Positions 25,286 through 34,252 of a DNA stretch of 64,000 bases are shown here, in pieces. The stretch covers positions 30,681 to 94,680 of the forward strand of contig JAWLCT010000010.1 in assembly GCA_041687015.1 (NCBI GenBank). The letters run 5' to 3'. A program made the translations under genes and the position numbers. Source of the stretch: JALOAT01 sp041687015 (GTDB lineage Bacteria; Pseudomonadota; Gammaproteobacteria; Thiohalomonadales; Thiohalomonadaceae). The notes under the pieces are model-generated. The model did no database searches, was not told the origin of the DNA, and saw nothing but the letters and a program-made list of their open reading frames with translations. The stretch's first letter is position 1. Every line of letters begins with the position of its first letter.

Positions 25286-28144
25286 ATGGACACCATCCGC
25301 ATCCGCGGCGCGCGCACCCACAATCTTCAAAACATTGATCTCGAACTGCCGCGTGACAAGCTGATTGTCATCACCGGCCTGTCCGGCTCGGGCAAGTCGT
25401 CGCTCGCCTTCGACACGATCTACGCCGAAGGACAGCGCCGTTATGTGGAATCCCTGTCCAGCTATGCGCGGCAATTCCTGTCCATGATGGAGAAGCCCGA
25501 CGTCGATCACATCGAGGGTCTGTCGCCGGCCATTTCCATCGAGCAGAAGTCCACATCGCACAACCCGCGCTCCACGGTAGGCACGGTCACCGAGATCCAT
25601 GACTATCTGCGCCTGCTCTATGCGCGCGCCGGTGAACCGCGCTGCCCCGAGCACGGCACGGTGCTGGAAGCACAGACCGTCAGTCAGATGGTGGATCAAG
25701 TGCTGGCCCTGCCCGAAGGGACGCGTGTCATGCTGCTCGCGCCCGTGGTTCAAGACCGCAAGGGCGAACACATGCAGGTGGTGGAGGAACTGCGTGCACA
25801 AGGCTTCGTGCGCGCGCGCATCAATGGCACGGTCCACGAACTCGACAATCCGCCCAAACTGGAGTTGCGCAGGAAACACACCATCGAAGCTGTGGTGGAT
25901 CGCTTCAAGGTGCGCGCCGATATCCAGCAGCGCCTGGCCGACTCCTTCGAAACCGCCCTCGCGCTCAGCGACGGGCTGGCGCGGGTGGCTTTCATGGACG
26001 ACGAACGGGATGAGTGGCTGTTCTCGGCGCGTTATGCCTGCCCCATCTGTGGCTATTCGCTGCAGGAACTCGAGCCACGGTTGTTTTCGTTCAACAATCC
26101 GGCCGGAGCCTGCCCCACCTGCGACGGCCTTGGCGTGCGCCAGTTTTTCGATCCGGCACGAGTGGTACGCCATCCGGCACTGAGTTTGGCGGCCGGTGCA
26201 ATCCGCGGCTGGGACCGGCGCAATGTCTACTACTTCCAGATGCTGCGTTCACTGGCCAAGCACTACGGCTTCGACGTGGACACGCCCTTCGAAAAGCTGC
26301 CGAAGAAGATCCGCAATGTGCTCCTGCACGGCAGCGGCAACGAGGAGATCGCCTTCACCTACCTGGGCGAACGGGGCGGCTCGCGCAAGCGCCTGCACCC
26401 CTTCGAAGGCATCATCCCTAATATGGAGCGCCGCTATCGGGAAACCGAATCCGCCATGGTGCGCGAGGAACTGTCCAAATACCTGAGCACCGCACCCTGT
26501 GCCGAATGCAACGGCACGCGCCTGAACCGCGCCGCGCGCAACGTGTTCGTGGCGGACAAGTCGCTGCCCGAGGTGTCGGCCATGCCGGTGGGCCGGGCAA
26601 GTGAATTTTTCGCCGATCTCACGCTGCCCGGTTGGCGTGGTGAAATCGCGACCAAGATCCAGAAGGAAATCAGCGAGCGTCTCAGCTTCCTGGTAAATGT
26701 GGGTCTTGACTACCTGTCCATGGATCGCAGCGCCGATACGCTCTCCGGCGGCGAGGCACAGCGCATTCGTCTGGCCAGCCAGATTGGCGCAGGACTGGTA
26801 GGCGTCATGTATATCCTCGACGAGCCTTCCATCGGTCTGCATCAGCGCGACAACGATCGTCTCATCAAGACGCTGGAGCATCTGCGCGACCTCGGCAACA
26901 CCGTGATCGTGGTGGAACATGACGAAGACGCCATCCGCAGCGCCGACCACGTGATCGACATCGGTCCCGGTGCCGGCACTCACGGCGGACGTGTGGTGGC
27001 GCAGGGCACGCCCAAGCAAGTCATGGCCAATGAACGTTCGCTGACGGGCCAATACCTGCTGGGTCGGCGCGCCATCGCTGTGCCAGAGACCCGTACGGCG
27101 CCCGATCCGAAACGCCAGTTGCGCATCCGCGGTGCAAGTGGCAACAACCTCAAGGGCCTGAGCGTGGACATTCCAGTGGGTCTGTTCACGGCCGTAACCG
27201 GTGTGTCCGGATCGGGCAAGTCGACGCTCATCAATGACACGTTATATCGCCACGCCGCATTGCAACTGAACGGCGCCGGCGACGACCCCGCCCCCGTGGC
27301 AGAGCTCATCGGGCTGGAGCAATTCGACAAGGTGGTGGATATCGACCAAAGCCCCATCGGCCGCACGCCGCGCTCCAACCCCGCTACCTACACCGGCCTG
27401 TTCACCCCCATCCGTGAGCTGTTCTCTGGCACGGGCGAAGCGCGGGCGCGCGGCTACGACCCAGGCCGCTTCAGCTTCAACGTGAAAGGTGGGCGCTGTG
27501 AGGCCTGCCAGGGTGACGGGCTCATCAAAGTGGAGATGCACTTCCTGCCGGACATCTATGTGCCCTGCGACGTCTGCAAAGGCAAGCGCTACAACCGCGA
27601 GACCCTCGAGATCCGCTACAAAGGCAAGAGCATCTACGAAGTGCTCGAAATGACCGTGGAAGAAGCACGCGCCTTCTTCGATCCGGTCCCCGTGGTCGCA
27701 CGCAAGCTGCAGACCTTGCTGGACGTCGGCCTGAGCTATATCAAGCTGGGCCAAAGCGCCACCACCCTTTCCGGTGGTGAAGCCCAGCGTGTGAAGCTGG
27801 CCCGCGAACTCTCGAAGCGCGACACGGGCAGCACGCTCTACATCCTCGACGAGCCCACCACCGGTCTGCATTTCCACGATATCGAGCAGTTGCTGCAGGT
27901 GTTGCACCGCCTGCGCGACCACGGCAACACGATCGTCGTCATCGAGCATAACCTCGACGTGATCAAAACCGCGGACTGGCTCATCGATCTCGGCCCCGAA
28001 GGTGGTGACAAGGGCGGCACCCTGGTGGCCGCGGGTACCCCCGAGGCCATCGCCGCCAACAAGGACTCCCACACCGGCCGTTTCCTCAAGCCGGTCCTGG
28101 CGCGGGCTCGGGCGGCAACGGCTCCGAAGAAGAGAAAAGCCTGA
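25286..28144 (+). CDS. uvrA: Excinuclease ABC subunit A
   Basis: 952 aa from ATG 25286; the frame is open far upstream, but that is antisense to the MFS gene. Two ABC ATPase modules: Walker A GLSGSGKSS (31-39) and GVSGSGKST near 640, each with LSGGEAQR and an ILDEP Walker B. Zinc motifs CPICG/CPTCDG and CEACQGDG/CDVCKG are intact. It recognises DNA damage and loads UvrB in nucleotide excision repair. Its stop codon's last base is the first base of repeat element C. Confidence 0.97.
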   Translation: MDTIRIRGARTHNLQNIDLELPRDKLIVITGLSGSGKSSLAFDTIYAEGQRRYVESLSSYARQFLSMMEKPDVDHIEGLSPAISIEQKSTSHNPRSTVGTVTEIHDYLRLLYARAGEPRCPEHGTVLEAQTVSQMVDQVLALPEGTRVMLLAPVVQDRKGEHMQVVEELRAQGFVRARINGTVHELDNPPKLELRRKHTIEAVVDRFKVRADIQQRLADSFETALALSDGLARVAFMDDERDEWLFSARYACPICGYSLQELEPRLFSFNNPAGACPTCDGLGVRQFFDPARVVRHPALSLAAGAIRGWDRRNVYYFQMLRSLAKHYGFDVDTPFEKLPKKIRNVLLHGSGNEEIAFTYLGERGGSRKRLHPFEGIIPNMERRYRETESAMVREELSKYLSTAPCAECNGTRLNRAARNVFVADKSLPEVSAMPVGRASEFFADLTLPGWRGEIATKIQKEISERLSFLVNVGLDYLSMDRSADTLSGGEAQRIRLASQIGAGLVGVMYILDEPSIGLHQRDNDRLIKTLEHLRDLGNTVIVVEHDEDAIRSADHVIDIGPGAGTHGGRVVAQGTPKQVMANERSLTGQYLLGRRAIAVPETRTAPDPKRQLRIRGASGNNLKGLSVDIPVGLFTAVTGVSGSGKSTLINDTLYRHAALQLNGAGDDPAPVAELIGLEQFDKVVDIDQSPIGRTPRSNPATYTGLFTPIRELFSGTGEARARGYDPGRFSFNVKGGRCEACQGDGLIKVEMHFLPDIYVPCDVCKGKRYNRETLEIRYKGKSIYEVLEMTVEEARAFFDPVPVVARKLQTLLDVGLSYIKLGQSATTLSGGEAQRVKLARELSKRDTGSTLYILDEPTTGLHFHDIEQLLQVLHRLRDHGNTIVVIEHNLDVIKTADWLIDLGPEGGDKGGTLVAAGTPEAIAANKDSHTGRFLKPVLARARAATAPKKRKA

Positions 28145-28308
28145 CCACGGGGAACACGGGGGGGAAATCCATCAATGGTTACCCCTACCTGTGGGAGCGG
28201 CTTTATGCCCGAAGGGTGCTCGGGCCGCGATTGTCGTCGGATACTGCGCCATCGCGGCGCTCCTACAGAAAAATCGATCTCCCCGTGTTCCCCGTGTCCC
28301 CCGTGGTT
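28144..28308. repeat. Inverted-repeat element, copy C (ACGGGGRAC units) with a REPIN-like core
   Basis: The left arm starts ACCACGGGGAAC on the last base of the uvrA stop; the right arm ends CCCCCGTGGTTT on the stop codon of the opposing gene, so the element fills the whole convergent gap. The core 28189-28268 is an inverted pair of CTGTRGGAGCG with internal hairpins (CCCGA/TCGGG; CCGCGAT/ATCGCGG), the layout of a REP doublet (REPIN). Confidence 0.75.
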
Positions 28309-29033
28309 TATCGCTTTTCAACCAGCCGAATCGGAGTACCTATGCCAAGGCCGAGCAGCACGTCGGCCCGGCCCTGGTTGACCGCGATTTCGAGCAAGCC
28401 GTTGGCGTTTTCGTACCAGAAGGCCGCTCCCGGGGCGACGTCGCCGAAGGTGCGGGCGCGGGTGAGGCGGTGACCGTTCACTTCGACGGCATCCCTCGAC
28501 ACGCTTGCCGCACAGATGCCGGTCATGGCATTGCCGAAGTGGTCCACATAGATCACTTCCGCCAGTTCCGCGGGCCAGGGCCTTATCCAGTCTTTCGCGG
28601 GCGTTCCCGCCACCTTATCTCCCCGCGCGATGCGGGCCGCCACCGGCGCAAACAGGTCGCGCCCGTGGAAGCTCGCCGACAGCCGCGCGGGGTGCCAGCC
28701 GATCACCTGCGCACGCGCGTTCGCAGCACGTTGGCCGATCACGTTGAACAGGCCGTTGCCCGGCCCCACGAACCAGCGGCCGTCTGCCTCCACCATCAGC
28801 GGTTCGCGCATCCCGGTGCCCACCCCCGGATCCACAACGCCGAGAAACACGGTCCCTGCCGGGAATTCCTCCGCGTAGGCAGCAAGCAAGTAGGCACTTG
28901 CTTTCGCGGCGAAGCGCGGCGCATCGGCGAACAGGTCGATGACAGGCACGCCCGGTGCCTCGCGGGCCAACACCGCCTTCATCTGGCCTATATACGGGCC
29001 TTCCAGCCCGAAATCCGTAAACAGCACGATCAT
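28308..29033 (-). CDS. SAM hydroxide adenosyltransferase (DUF62 family)
   Basis: 241 aa. Matches the S-adenosyl-L-methionine hydrolase (adenosine-forming) family: N-terminal IVLFTDFGLEGPYIGQMK, then VDPGVGTGMREPL and GPGNGLFN, and a C-terminal barrel starting near VIYVDHFGNAMT. Characterised members split SAM with water to adenosine and methionine; some relatives are halogenases, but the hydrolase motifs fit better. The physiological role is unclear. It lies after the ribosomal terminator and is convergent with uvrA across repeat element C. Confidence 0.85.
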   Translation of the reverse strand: MIVLFTDFGLEGPYIGQMKAVLAREAPGVPVIDLFADAPRFAAKASAYLLAAYAEEFPAGTVFLGVVDPGVGTGMREPLMVEADGRWFVGPGNGLFNVIGQRAANARAQVIGWHPARLSASFHGRDLFAPVAARIARGDKVAGTPAKDWIRPWPAELAEVIYVDHFGNAMTGICAASVSRDAVEVNGHRLTRARTFGDVAPGAAFWYENANGLLEIAVNQGRADVLLGLGIGTPIRLVEKR

Positions 29034-29047
29034 CGCCCGCTCCAGAC

Positions 29048-29075
29048 GAAAAAAAGCCGGGGCAATGCCCCGGCT
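29048..29075 (-). terminator. Terminator of the alpha ribosomal operon
   Basis: Stem AGCCGGGGC / GCCCCGGCT with loop AAT, followed on the minus strand by TTTTTTTTCG. It lies about 28 bases after the rplQ stop and just before the SAM hydroxide adenosyltransferase gene. Confidence 0.9.
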
Positions 29076-29102
29076 CTATTATCGCCAACCGCTTGCAGCA
29101 GC

Positions 29103-29492
29103 TTAAGCCGCCTCGCCCTCGCTGGCTTCCGTCTGCGGACGATCTACCAGTTCGACAATGGCCATGGGCGCATTATCACCTGCCCGGAAGCCGCACTTGA
29201 GGATGCGCAGGTATCCGCCGGGACGTGCCTTGTAGCGCGGGCCCAGTTCGCCAAACAGCTTGCTGACGACATCACGATCCTGGATGCGTGCGAAGGCAAG
29301 ACGACGGCGGGCGACGGAATCTTCCTTCGCCATGGTGATGAGCGGCTCCGCCACGCGACGCAGTTCCTTCGCCTTGGGAAGGGTGGTCTTGATGATCTCG
29401 TGACGCAGCAGCGAGGCCGTCATGTTCTTGAACATGGCCTCACGGTGTGCCGTGGGGCGATTGAGGTGCCGGCCGGCTTTACGGTGTCGCAT
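29103..29492 (-). CDS. rplQ: 50S ribosomal protein L17
   Basis: 129 aa. Begins MRHRKAGRHLNRPTAHREAMFKN and ends with an acidic tail. Last gene of the alpha operon, 36 bases after rpoA, and followed by a strong terminator. The frame is complete and the length is typical (E. coli 127). Confidence 0.97.
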   Translation of the reverse strand: MRHRKAGRHLNRPTAHREAMFKNMTASLLRHEIIKTTLPKAKELRRVAEPLITMAKEDSVARRRLAFARIQDRDVVSKLFGELGPRYKARPGGYLRILKCGFRAGDNAPMAIVELVDRPQTEASEGEAA

Positions 29493-29528
29493 GGTCGTTA
29501 CCCTGGAATGCGTTATTCGTTAATGGAC

Positions 29529-30524
29529 TCAGGCTTCGTCCCGCTTCTGGAGACTCGCAGGCGGCCAGTTCTCCAGACGCATGCCGAGAGACAGACCGTG
29601 CGATGCGAGCACGTCCTTGATCTCGGTGAGCGACTTCTTGCCCAGATTCGGCGTCTTCAGCAGCTCGACTTCAGTGCGCTGAATCAGATCGCCGATGTAG
29701 TAAATGTGTTCCGCCTTGAGGCAGTTGGCCGAGCGCACGGTGAGCTCCAGCTCGTCGACCGGACGCAGCAGAATCGGATCAATCTCCGGCTCCTGTACCT
29801 GCGGCGCGGCTTCTTCCTTGCCCTTCAGCTCAACGAAGGCCGACAGCTGATCCTGCAGGATCGTTGCCGCGCGGCGAATGGCTTCGTCAGGCTCGATGGT
29901 ACCGTTCGTTTCCAGCTCGATCACCAGCTTGTCCAGGTCGGTACGCTGCTCGACGCGCGCACTCTCGACCACGTAAGCCACGCGGATCACGGGGCTGAAC
30001 GAGGCGTCGATCTGCAGGCGACCAATGGGACGGGTTTCATCTTCGCCCAGGGTACGCACGTTGGCCGGCTCGTATCCCCGACCCTTGCGCACCTTGATGC
30101 GCATGTTCAGCTCGCCCGCCTTCGTGAGATGAGCCAGCACGTGATCCGGGTTCACGATTTCGATGCCGTGATCCAGTGCGATATCACCCGCAGTGACCAC
30201 GCCCGGCCCCTTCTTGGAAAGGGTCAGCGTTACCTCGTCCTTGTGGGGCATGCGAATGGCGACGCCCTTTAGGTTGAGGAGGATTTCAATAACGTCTTCC
30301 TGCACGCCCTCGATGGTCGTGTACTCGTGAAGGACGCCCTCGATCTCGATTTCGGTAACTGCTGCCCCCACCATAGAGGAGAGCAGGATCCGACGCAGGG
30401 CGTTGCCCAGCGTATGACCGAAACCACGCTCCAGCGGCTCGAGCGTCACTTTCGCCCGGGTATCGCTGAGCTTCTGCACGCCGACCAAGCGCGGTTTAAG
30501 AAGTTCTGCTACGGAGCCCTGCAT
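29529..30524 (-). CDS. rpoA: DNA-directed RNA polymerase subunit alpha
   Basis: 331 aa. N-terminal dimerisation domain (GFGHTLGNALRRILLSSM) scaffolds beta and beta'; a linker with PQVQEPEID precedes the C-terminal domain (TVRSANCLKAEHIYYIGDLI, TPNLGKKSLTEIKDVL) that contacts UP elements and activators. Standard position between rpsD and rplQ. Confidence 0.98.
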   Translation of the reverse strand: MQGSVAELLKPRLVGVQKLSDTRAKVTLEPLERGFGHTLGNALRRILLSSMVGAAVTEIEIEGVLHEYTTIEGVQEDVIEILLNLKGVAIRMPHKDEVTLTLSKKGPGVVTAGDIALDHGIEIVNPDHVLAHLTKAGELNMRIKVRKGRGYEPANVRTLGEDETRPIGRLQIDASFSPVIRVAYVVESARVEQRTDLDKLVIELETNGTIEPDEAIRRAATILQDQLSAFVELKGKEEAAPQVQEPEIDPILLRPVDELELTVRSANCLKAEHIYYIGDLIQRTEVELLKTPNLGKKSLTEIKDVLASHGLSLGMRLENWPPASLQKRDEA

Positions 30525-30588
30525 GAACCTTCCTCACTGAATGGCTGTCGATGTCTGCTCTACTTGCTTGCCCATTAACGGCAAGGGA

Positions 30589-31215
30589 TTACTTGGAGTA
30601 GAGCTCGACCACGAGCTGTTCCTGAATCTCGGCAGGCAGATCACTGCGTTCCGGGCGCTGCTTGAACACACCCTCGAGCTTCGCCGGATCTACTTCCAGC
30701 CACGCTGCAAACCCGCGCTGCTGCTGCGATTCCATCGACGCCTTGATACGGAGATGGTTCTTGGCATCTTCAGCAACGGAAATCACGTCGCCCGGCTTCA
30801 GCTGGTACGATGGGATGTTCACCTTGCGGCCGTTTACACGGACATTGCTGTGGCGCACGTTCTGGCGAGCTTCCGAACGCGAGGCTCCGAGGCCCATGCG
30901 GTAAGCAACATTGTCCAGGCGGCACTCGAGCAGCTGAAGCAGGTTTTCGCCCGTGGAACCCTTCTGGCGATCCGCTTCTTCGTAGTAATGCCGGAACTGG
31001 CCTTCGAGCAGGCCGTATACGCGACGCAGCTTCTGCTTTTCACGCAGCTGACGCGCATAGTCCGACAGGCGACCACGACGCTGACCATGCTGCCCGGGGG
31101 GCACAGGTCGGCTTTCGATGGTGCACTTGCTGGTGTAGCACTTTTCGCCCTTGAGAAAGAGCTTCTCGCCTTCGCGACGGCAAAGGCGGCACTTGGGACC
31201 GATGTACCTAGCCAA
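30589..31215 (-). CDS. rpsD: 30S ribosomal protein S4
   Basis: 208 aa. MARYIGPKCRLCRREGEKLFLKG start, with the S4 RNA-binding domain LDNVAYRMGLGASRSEARQ near residue 100. Primary 16S rRNA binder; in E. coli it represses the alpha operon by binding the rpsM leader. The only N-terminal cysteines are Cys9 and Cys12, so it is not the four-cysteine zinc form. Confidence 0.98.
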   Translation of the reverse strand: MARYIGPKCRLCRREGEKLFLKGEKCYTSKCTIESRPVPPGQHGQRRGRLSDYARQLREKQKLRRVYGLLEGQFRHYYEEADRQKGSTGENLLQLLECRLDNVAYRMGLGASRSEARQNVRHSNVRVNGRKVNIPSYQLKPGDVISVAEDAKNHLRIKASMESQQQRGFAAWLEVDPAKLEGVFKQRPERSDLPAEIQEQLVVELYSK

Positions 31216-31230
31216 GGTTAGTCTCCTGCC

Positions 31231-31629
31231 TTAAACGCGACGCTTCTTGGGAGGACGGCACCCATTATGCGGAATGGGTGTAACGTCAGCGATGTTGGTG
31301 ATCTTGAAACCCTTGTTATGCAAGGCGCGCACCGCGGAATCGCGGCCCGGGCCGGGGCCCTTCACCAACACTTCCAGATTTTTCATGCCCACGTCGAGCG
31401 CAACAGCACCCGCCTTTTCGGCGGCCACCTGCGCCGCGAACGGGGTGCTCTTGCGGGAACCGCGAAAGCCCGAGCCGCCCGCAGTCGCCCAGCAAATGGT
31501 ATTGCCCTGGCGATCCGTGATGGTCACGATCGTGTTGTTGAAGGAAGCATGGACGTGCGCGATGCCGTCCACCACATTCTTTTTGACCTTCTTACGCGTA
31601 CGCGAAGGGGTACTGGTCGCTTTTGCCAT
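31231..31629 (-). CDS. rpsK: 30S ribosomal protein S11
   Basis: 132 aa. Core motifs GIAHVHASFNNTIVTITDRQGN and KNLEVLVKGPGPGRDSAVRAL and the basic end PHNGCRPPKKRRV are intact. Part of the 30S platform. Lies 15 bases before rpsD in the alpha operon. Confidence 0.98.
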   Translation of the reverse strand: MAKATSTPSRTRKKVKKNVVDGIAHVHASFNNTIVTITDRQGNTICWATAGGSGFRGSRKSTPFAAQVAAEKAGAVALDVGMKNLEVLVKGPGPGRDSAVRALHNKGFKITNIADVTPIPHNGCRPPKKRRV

Positions 31630-31667
31630 AACCCGGAATCCTGACGACTTTGTTTAGCTCGGAGCGC

Positions 31668-32024
31668 TTATTTCTTGACCTGACGCCGCGGCCCCTTACG
31701 GGTACGGGCGTTGGTGCGGGTACGCTGTCCACGCACGGGCAGGCCGCGACGATGACGCAGGCCGCGATAGCTGCCCATGTCCATCAGACGCTTGATGCTC
31801 ATACCCACTTCACGACGGAGGTCGCCTTCAACGGTGAACTTTGCGACTTCGCCACGCAGGGCTTCGATCTCACCCTCGGTGAGATCCTTGATCTTGGCCT
31901 CGGGACGAACCCCGCTCGACTCACAGATCAGTTTGGCGCGGGTCCTACCGATGCCGTAGATCGACTGCAGGGCGATCACGGCATGCTTGTTGACCGGAAT
32001 GTTTATGCCAGCAATACGGGCCAT
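31668..32024 (-). CDS. rpsM: 30S ribosomal protein S13
   Basis: 118 aa. MARIAGINIPVNKHAVIALQSIYGIGRTRA start and basic RGLPVRGQRTRTNARTRKGP tail that contacts tRNA in the P site. First gene of the alpha operon, with a promoter about 50 bases upstream in the 106-bp gap after rpmJ. Confidence 0.98.
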   Translation of the reverse strand: MARIAGINIPVNKHAVIALQSIYGIGRTRAKLICESSGVRPEAKIKDLTEGEIEALRGEVAKFTVEGDLRREVGMSIKRLMDMGSYRGLRHRRGLPVRGQRTRTNARTRKGPRRQVKK

Positions 32025-32078
32025 CTAGCCACTCCACTTATTCGTCTACTTAACCGGCAGGTCCGCCGAAAACGTTCA

Positions 32079-32107
32079 ATCATACTGACCTGCGCCCGTC
32101 TATGCAA
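32079..32107 (-). promoter_or_regulatory. Putative alpha-operon promoter
   Basis: TTGCAT (32102-32107), 17-bp spacer, TATGAT (32079-32084) on the minus strand, between rpmJ and rpsM. The -10 matches five of six. The leader of about 50 bases before rpsM could hold an S4-type control site, but I could not fold one convincingly. Confidence 0.55.
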
Positions 32108-32130
32108 GCGCAAGCACCAATCCCGCGAGA

Positions 32131-32247
32131 TCAGCCCTGACGCTGCTTGTGGCGCGCATCCGATGAACAGATGACGCGGACCACGCCCTGGCGGCGGACA
32201 ATCTTGCAGTTACGGCACAGCTTCTTGACCGAGGCACGTACTTTCAT
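32131..32247 (-). CDS. rpmJ: 50S ribosomal protein L36
   Basis: 38 aa. MKVRASVKKLCRNCKIVRRQ with zinc ligands Cys11, Cys14, Cys27 and His33, the zinc-binding form. GGAGATTTCCC provides a ribosome-binding site. It lies 28 bases after secY as last gene of the spc group. Confidence 0.95.
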   Translation of the reverse strand: MKVRASVKKLCRNCKIVRRQGVVRVICSSDARHKQRQG

Positions 32248-32275
32248 GGGAAATCTCCGTCAAATCGACTCCGGG

Positions 32276-33625
32276 TCAGCGCAGCAGTCCGCCGCGGCCG
32301 CCCTTGAGGTTCGCTTTCTTAAGCAGGCCTTCGTACTGGTGTGACATCAGATGCGCCTGCACCTGAGCCATGAAATCCATGACGACGACCACGATAATCA
32401 GCAGCGAAGTACCACCGAAATAAAACGGTACGTTCGCGTACACGATCAGAAACTCCGGAAGCAGACACACCAGCGTGATATAGACCGCACCCGCCAACGT
32501 CAGCTTGCCCAGAATCCCATCGATGTACCTGGCGGTTTGCTCGCCCGGACGAATCCCCGGCACAAACGCGCCCGACTTTTTCAAGTTCTCGGCCGTGTCC
32601 TTGGGATCGAACATCAGAGCCGTATAGAAAAAGCAGAAAAAGATAATCAGGACAGCATACAAGGCCACGTACAACGGTTGTCCGGGAGACAGCGTGGTCG
32701 CGATGTCCTGCATCCAGCCGAAGCCCTCTCGCGTCCCGAACCAGCCCGCGATAGTGGCCGGAAACAGGATGATGCTGGAGGCGAAGATCGGCGGAATGAC
32801 ACCCGCCATATTCACCTTCAAAGGCAAATGGCTTGTCTGAGCCGCATAGACCTTACGGCCTTGCTGGCGCTTCGCATAGTTCACCGTGATGCGCCGCTGA
32901 CCGCGTTCCACAAACACGATGAAGCCGGTGACCACCACAGCAATCACGAACAATGCAAGCACGAAAGCCGCGCTCATCTCGCCCGTACGCGCCAGTTCCA
33001 GCGTGCCGCCGATGGCGGATGGCAGACCCGCGACGATACCGGCAAAGATGATCATCGAAATACCATTGCCGATGCCGCGCTCAGTAACCTGCTCACCCAG
33101 CCACATCAGGAACATGGTGCCCGTCACCAGGGTGACCACCGTTACCAGGCGGAACGCCAAGCCCGGATCAATGACCAGGGGCAGATTCCCGGCGCGCTGC
33201 GATTCCAGCATGATGGCCACGCCGAGCGCCTGGAAGGTTGCAAGCACCAGCGTGCCCATACGGGTGTACTGAGTGATTTTGCGCCGACCGGCTGCGCCCT
33301 CTTTACTGAGCTGCTCCAGCTTCGGCAACACCTTCGTCATCAACTGAACGATGATGGAGGCCGATATGTAAGGCATGATGCCCAGCGCAAGCACCGACAA
33401 ACGCTCAAGCGCGCCACCCGAGAACATGTTGAACATGTCCAGGATGGTGCCGCGCTGTTGCTCGAACAACGCCGCCAGGGCGATGGGATCGATGCCAGGC
33501 ACAGGCACATGCGCACCGATACGAAAGACAAGCAACGCTCCGAGAAGGAAGAGGAGGCGCTGCTTGAGTTCCGTCAGTTTACCGGCCGACATCATCTCGG
33601 CCATGGCGGAGCGCGACGTGCTCAC
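32276..33625 (-). CDS. secY: Protein translocase subunit SecY
   Basis: 449 aa with ten hydrophobic helices. GALLVFRIGAHVPVPGIDP and the plug-region segment FNMFSGGALERLSVLALGIMPYI are family hallmarks. It forms the inner-membrane Sec channel with SecE (encoded at 58827-59174) and SecG. The GTG at 33625 directly follows the rplO stop with GAGG upstream; an ATG at 33604 is the alternative. Confidence 0.97.
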   Translation of the reverse strand: MSTSRSAMAEMMSAGKLTELKQRLLFLLGALLVFRIGAHVPVPGIDPIALAALFEQQRGTILDMFNMFSGGALERLSVLALGIMPYISASIIVQLMTKVLPKLEQLSKEGAAGRRKITQYTRMGTLVLATFQALGVAIMLESQRAGNLPLVIDPGLAFRLVTVVTLVTGTMFLMWLGEQVTERGIGNGISMIIFAGIVAGLPSAIGGTLELARTGEMSAAFVLALFVIAVVVTGFIVFVERGQRRITVNYAKRQQGRKVYAAQTSHLPLKVNMAGVIPPIFASSIILFPATIAGWFGTREGFGWMQDIATTLSPGQPLYVALYAVLIIFFCFFYTALMFDPKDTAENLKKSGAFVPGIRPGEQTARYIDGILGKLTLAGAVYITLVCLLPEFLIVYANVPFYFGGTSLLIIVVVVMDFMAQVQAHLMSHQYEGLLKKANLKGGRGGLLR

Positions 33626-34060
33626 TTAATCCTCGACTTTACCGCCGGCCGCCTCAATGGCGGCACGTGCGCCTTTGGTGACGCCCAGACCACGCACGGT
33701 GACGGCCTTGTCGATCGTCCCGGACGCAATCACCTTCACGCGCTTCACCGCGTGACCGATGAGATTTGCCGATTTCAGGGCCAGCAAGTCGACCACACCG
33801 CCTTCAATTTTGGCGATTTCGTGCAGTCGCACCTCGGCCTTGTCAGCGGCGGTCATGGAATTGAAGCCAACCTTCGGCAGACGGCGCTGGAGGGGCATCT
33901 GACCACCTTCAAAGCCCATCTTCCGACCACCGCCAGAACGCGACGTCCAGCCCTTGTGGCCACGACCGCCGGTCTTGCCGAGGCCCGAACCGATGCCGCG
34001 ACCGACGCGCTTTTCGCTGGTCTTGGCGCCCTCTGCAGGCTTAAGCGTATTCAAGCGCAT
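33626..34060 (-). CDS. rplO: 50S ribosomal protein L15
   Basis: 144 aa. Gly/Arg-rich N-terminus RVGRGIGSGLGKTGGRGHKG that threads into 23S rRNA, then GGQMPLQRRLPKVGF. Its stop is immediately followed by the secY GTG. Confidence 0.98.
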   Translation of the reverse strand: MRLNTLKPAEGAKTSEKRVGRGIGSGLGKTGGRGHKGWTSRSGGGRKMGFEGGQMPLQRRLPKVGFNSMTAADKAEVRLHEIAKIEGGVVDLLALKSANLIGHAVKRVKVIASGTIDKAVTVRGLGVTKGARAAIEAAGGKVED

Positions 34061-34062
34061 GG

Positions 34063-34248
34063 TTACTCCTCCACCTTCAACATGTAGGAGACTTTGTTAA
34101 TCATCCCCCGCACGGCAGGCGTGTCTTCCACTTCGACGGTATGGTTGCGGCGGCGCAGGCCGAGACCCGCGACACACGCCTTGTGGTTCGCAAGGCGGTG
34201 ATGCAGCGTCTTGACCAGCGTCACTTTGATCTTCTTCGTGGTCGCCAT
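34063..34248 (-). CDS. rpmD: 50S ribosomal protein L30
   Basis: 61 aa from the ATG at 34248 (MATTKKIKVTLVKTL), four bases after the rpsE stop; the upstream open frame overlaps rpsE and is ignored. GLRRRNHTVEVEDTPAVRGMI is the family core. Length matches the short bacterial L30. Confidence 0.96.
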   Translation of the reverse strand: MATTKKIKVTLVKTLHHRLANHKACVAGLGLRRRNHTVEVEDTPAVRGMINKVSYMLKVEE

Positions 34249-34252
34249 GGTC

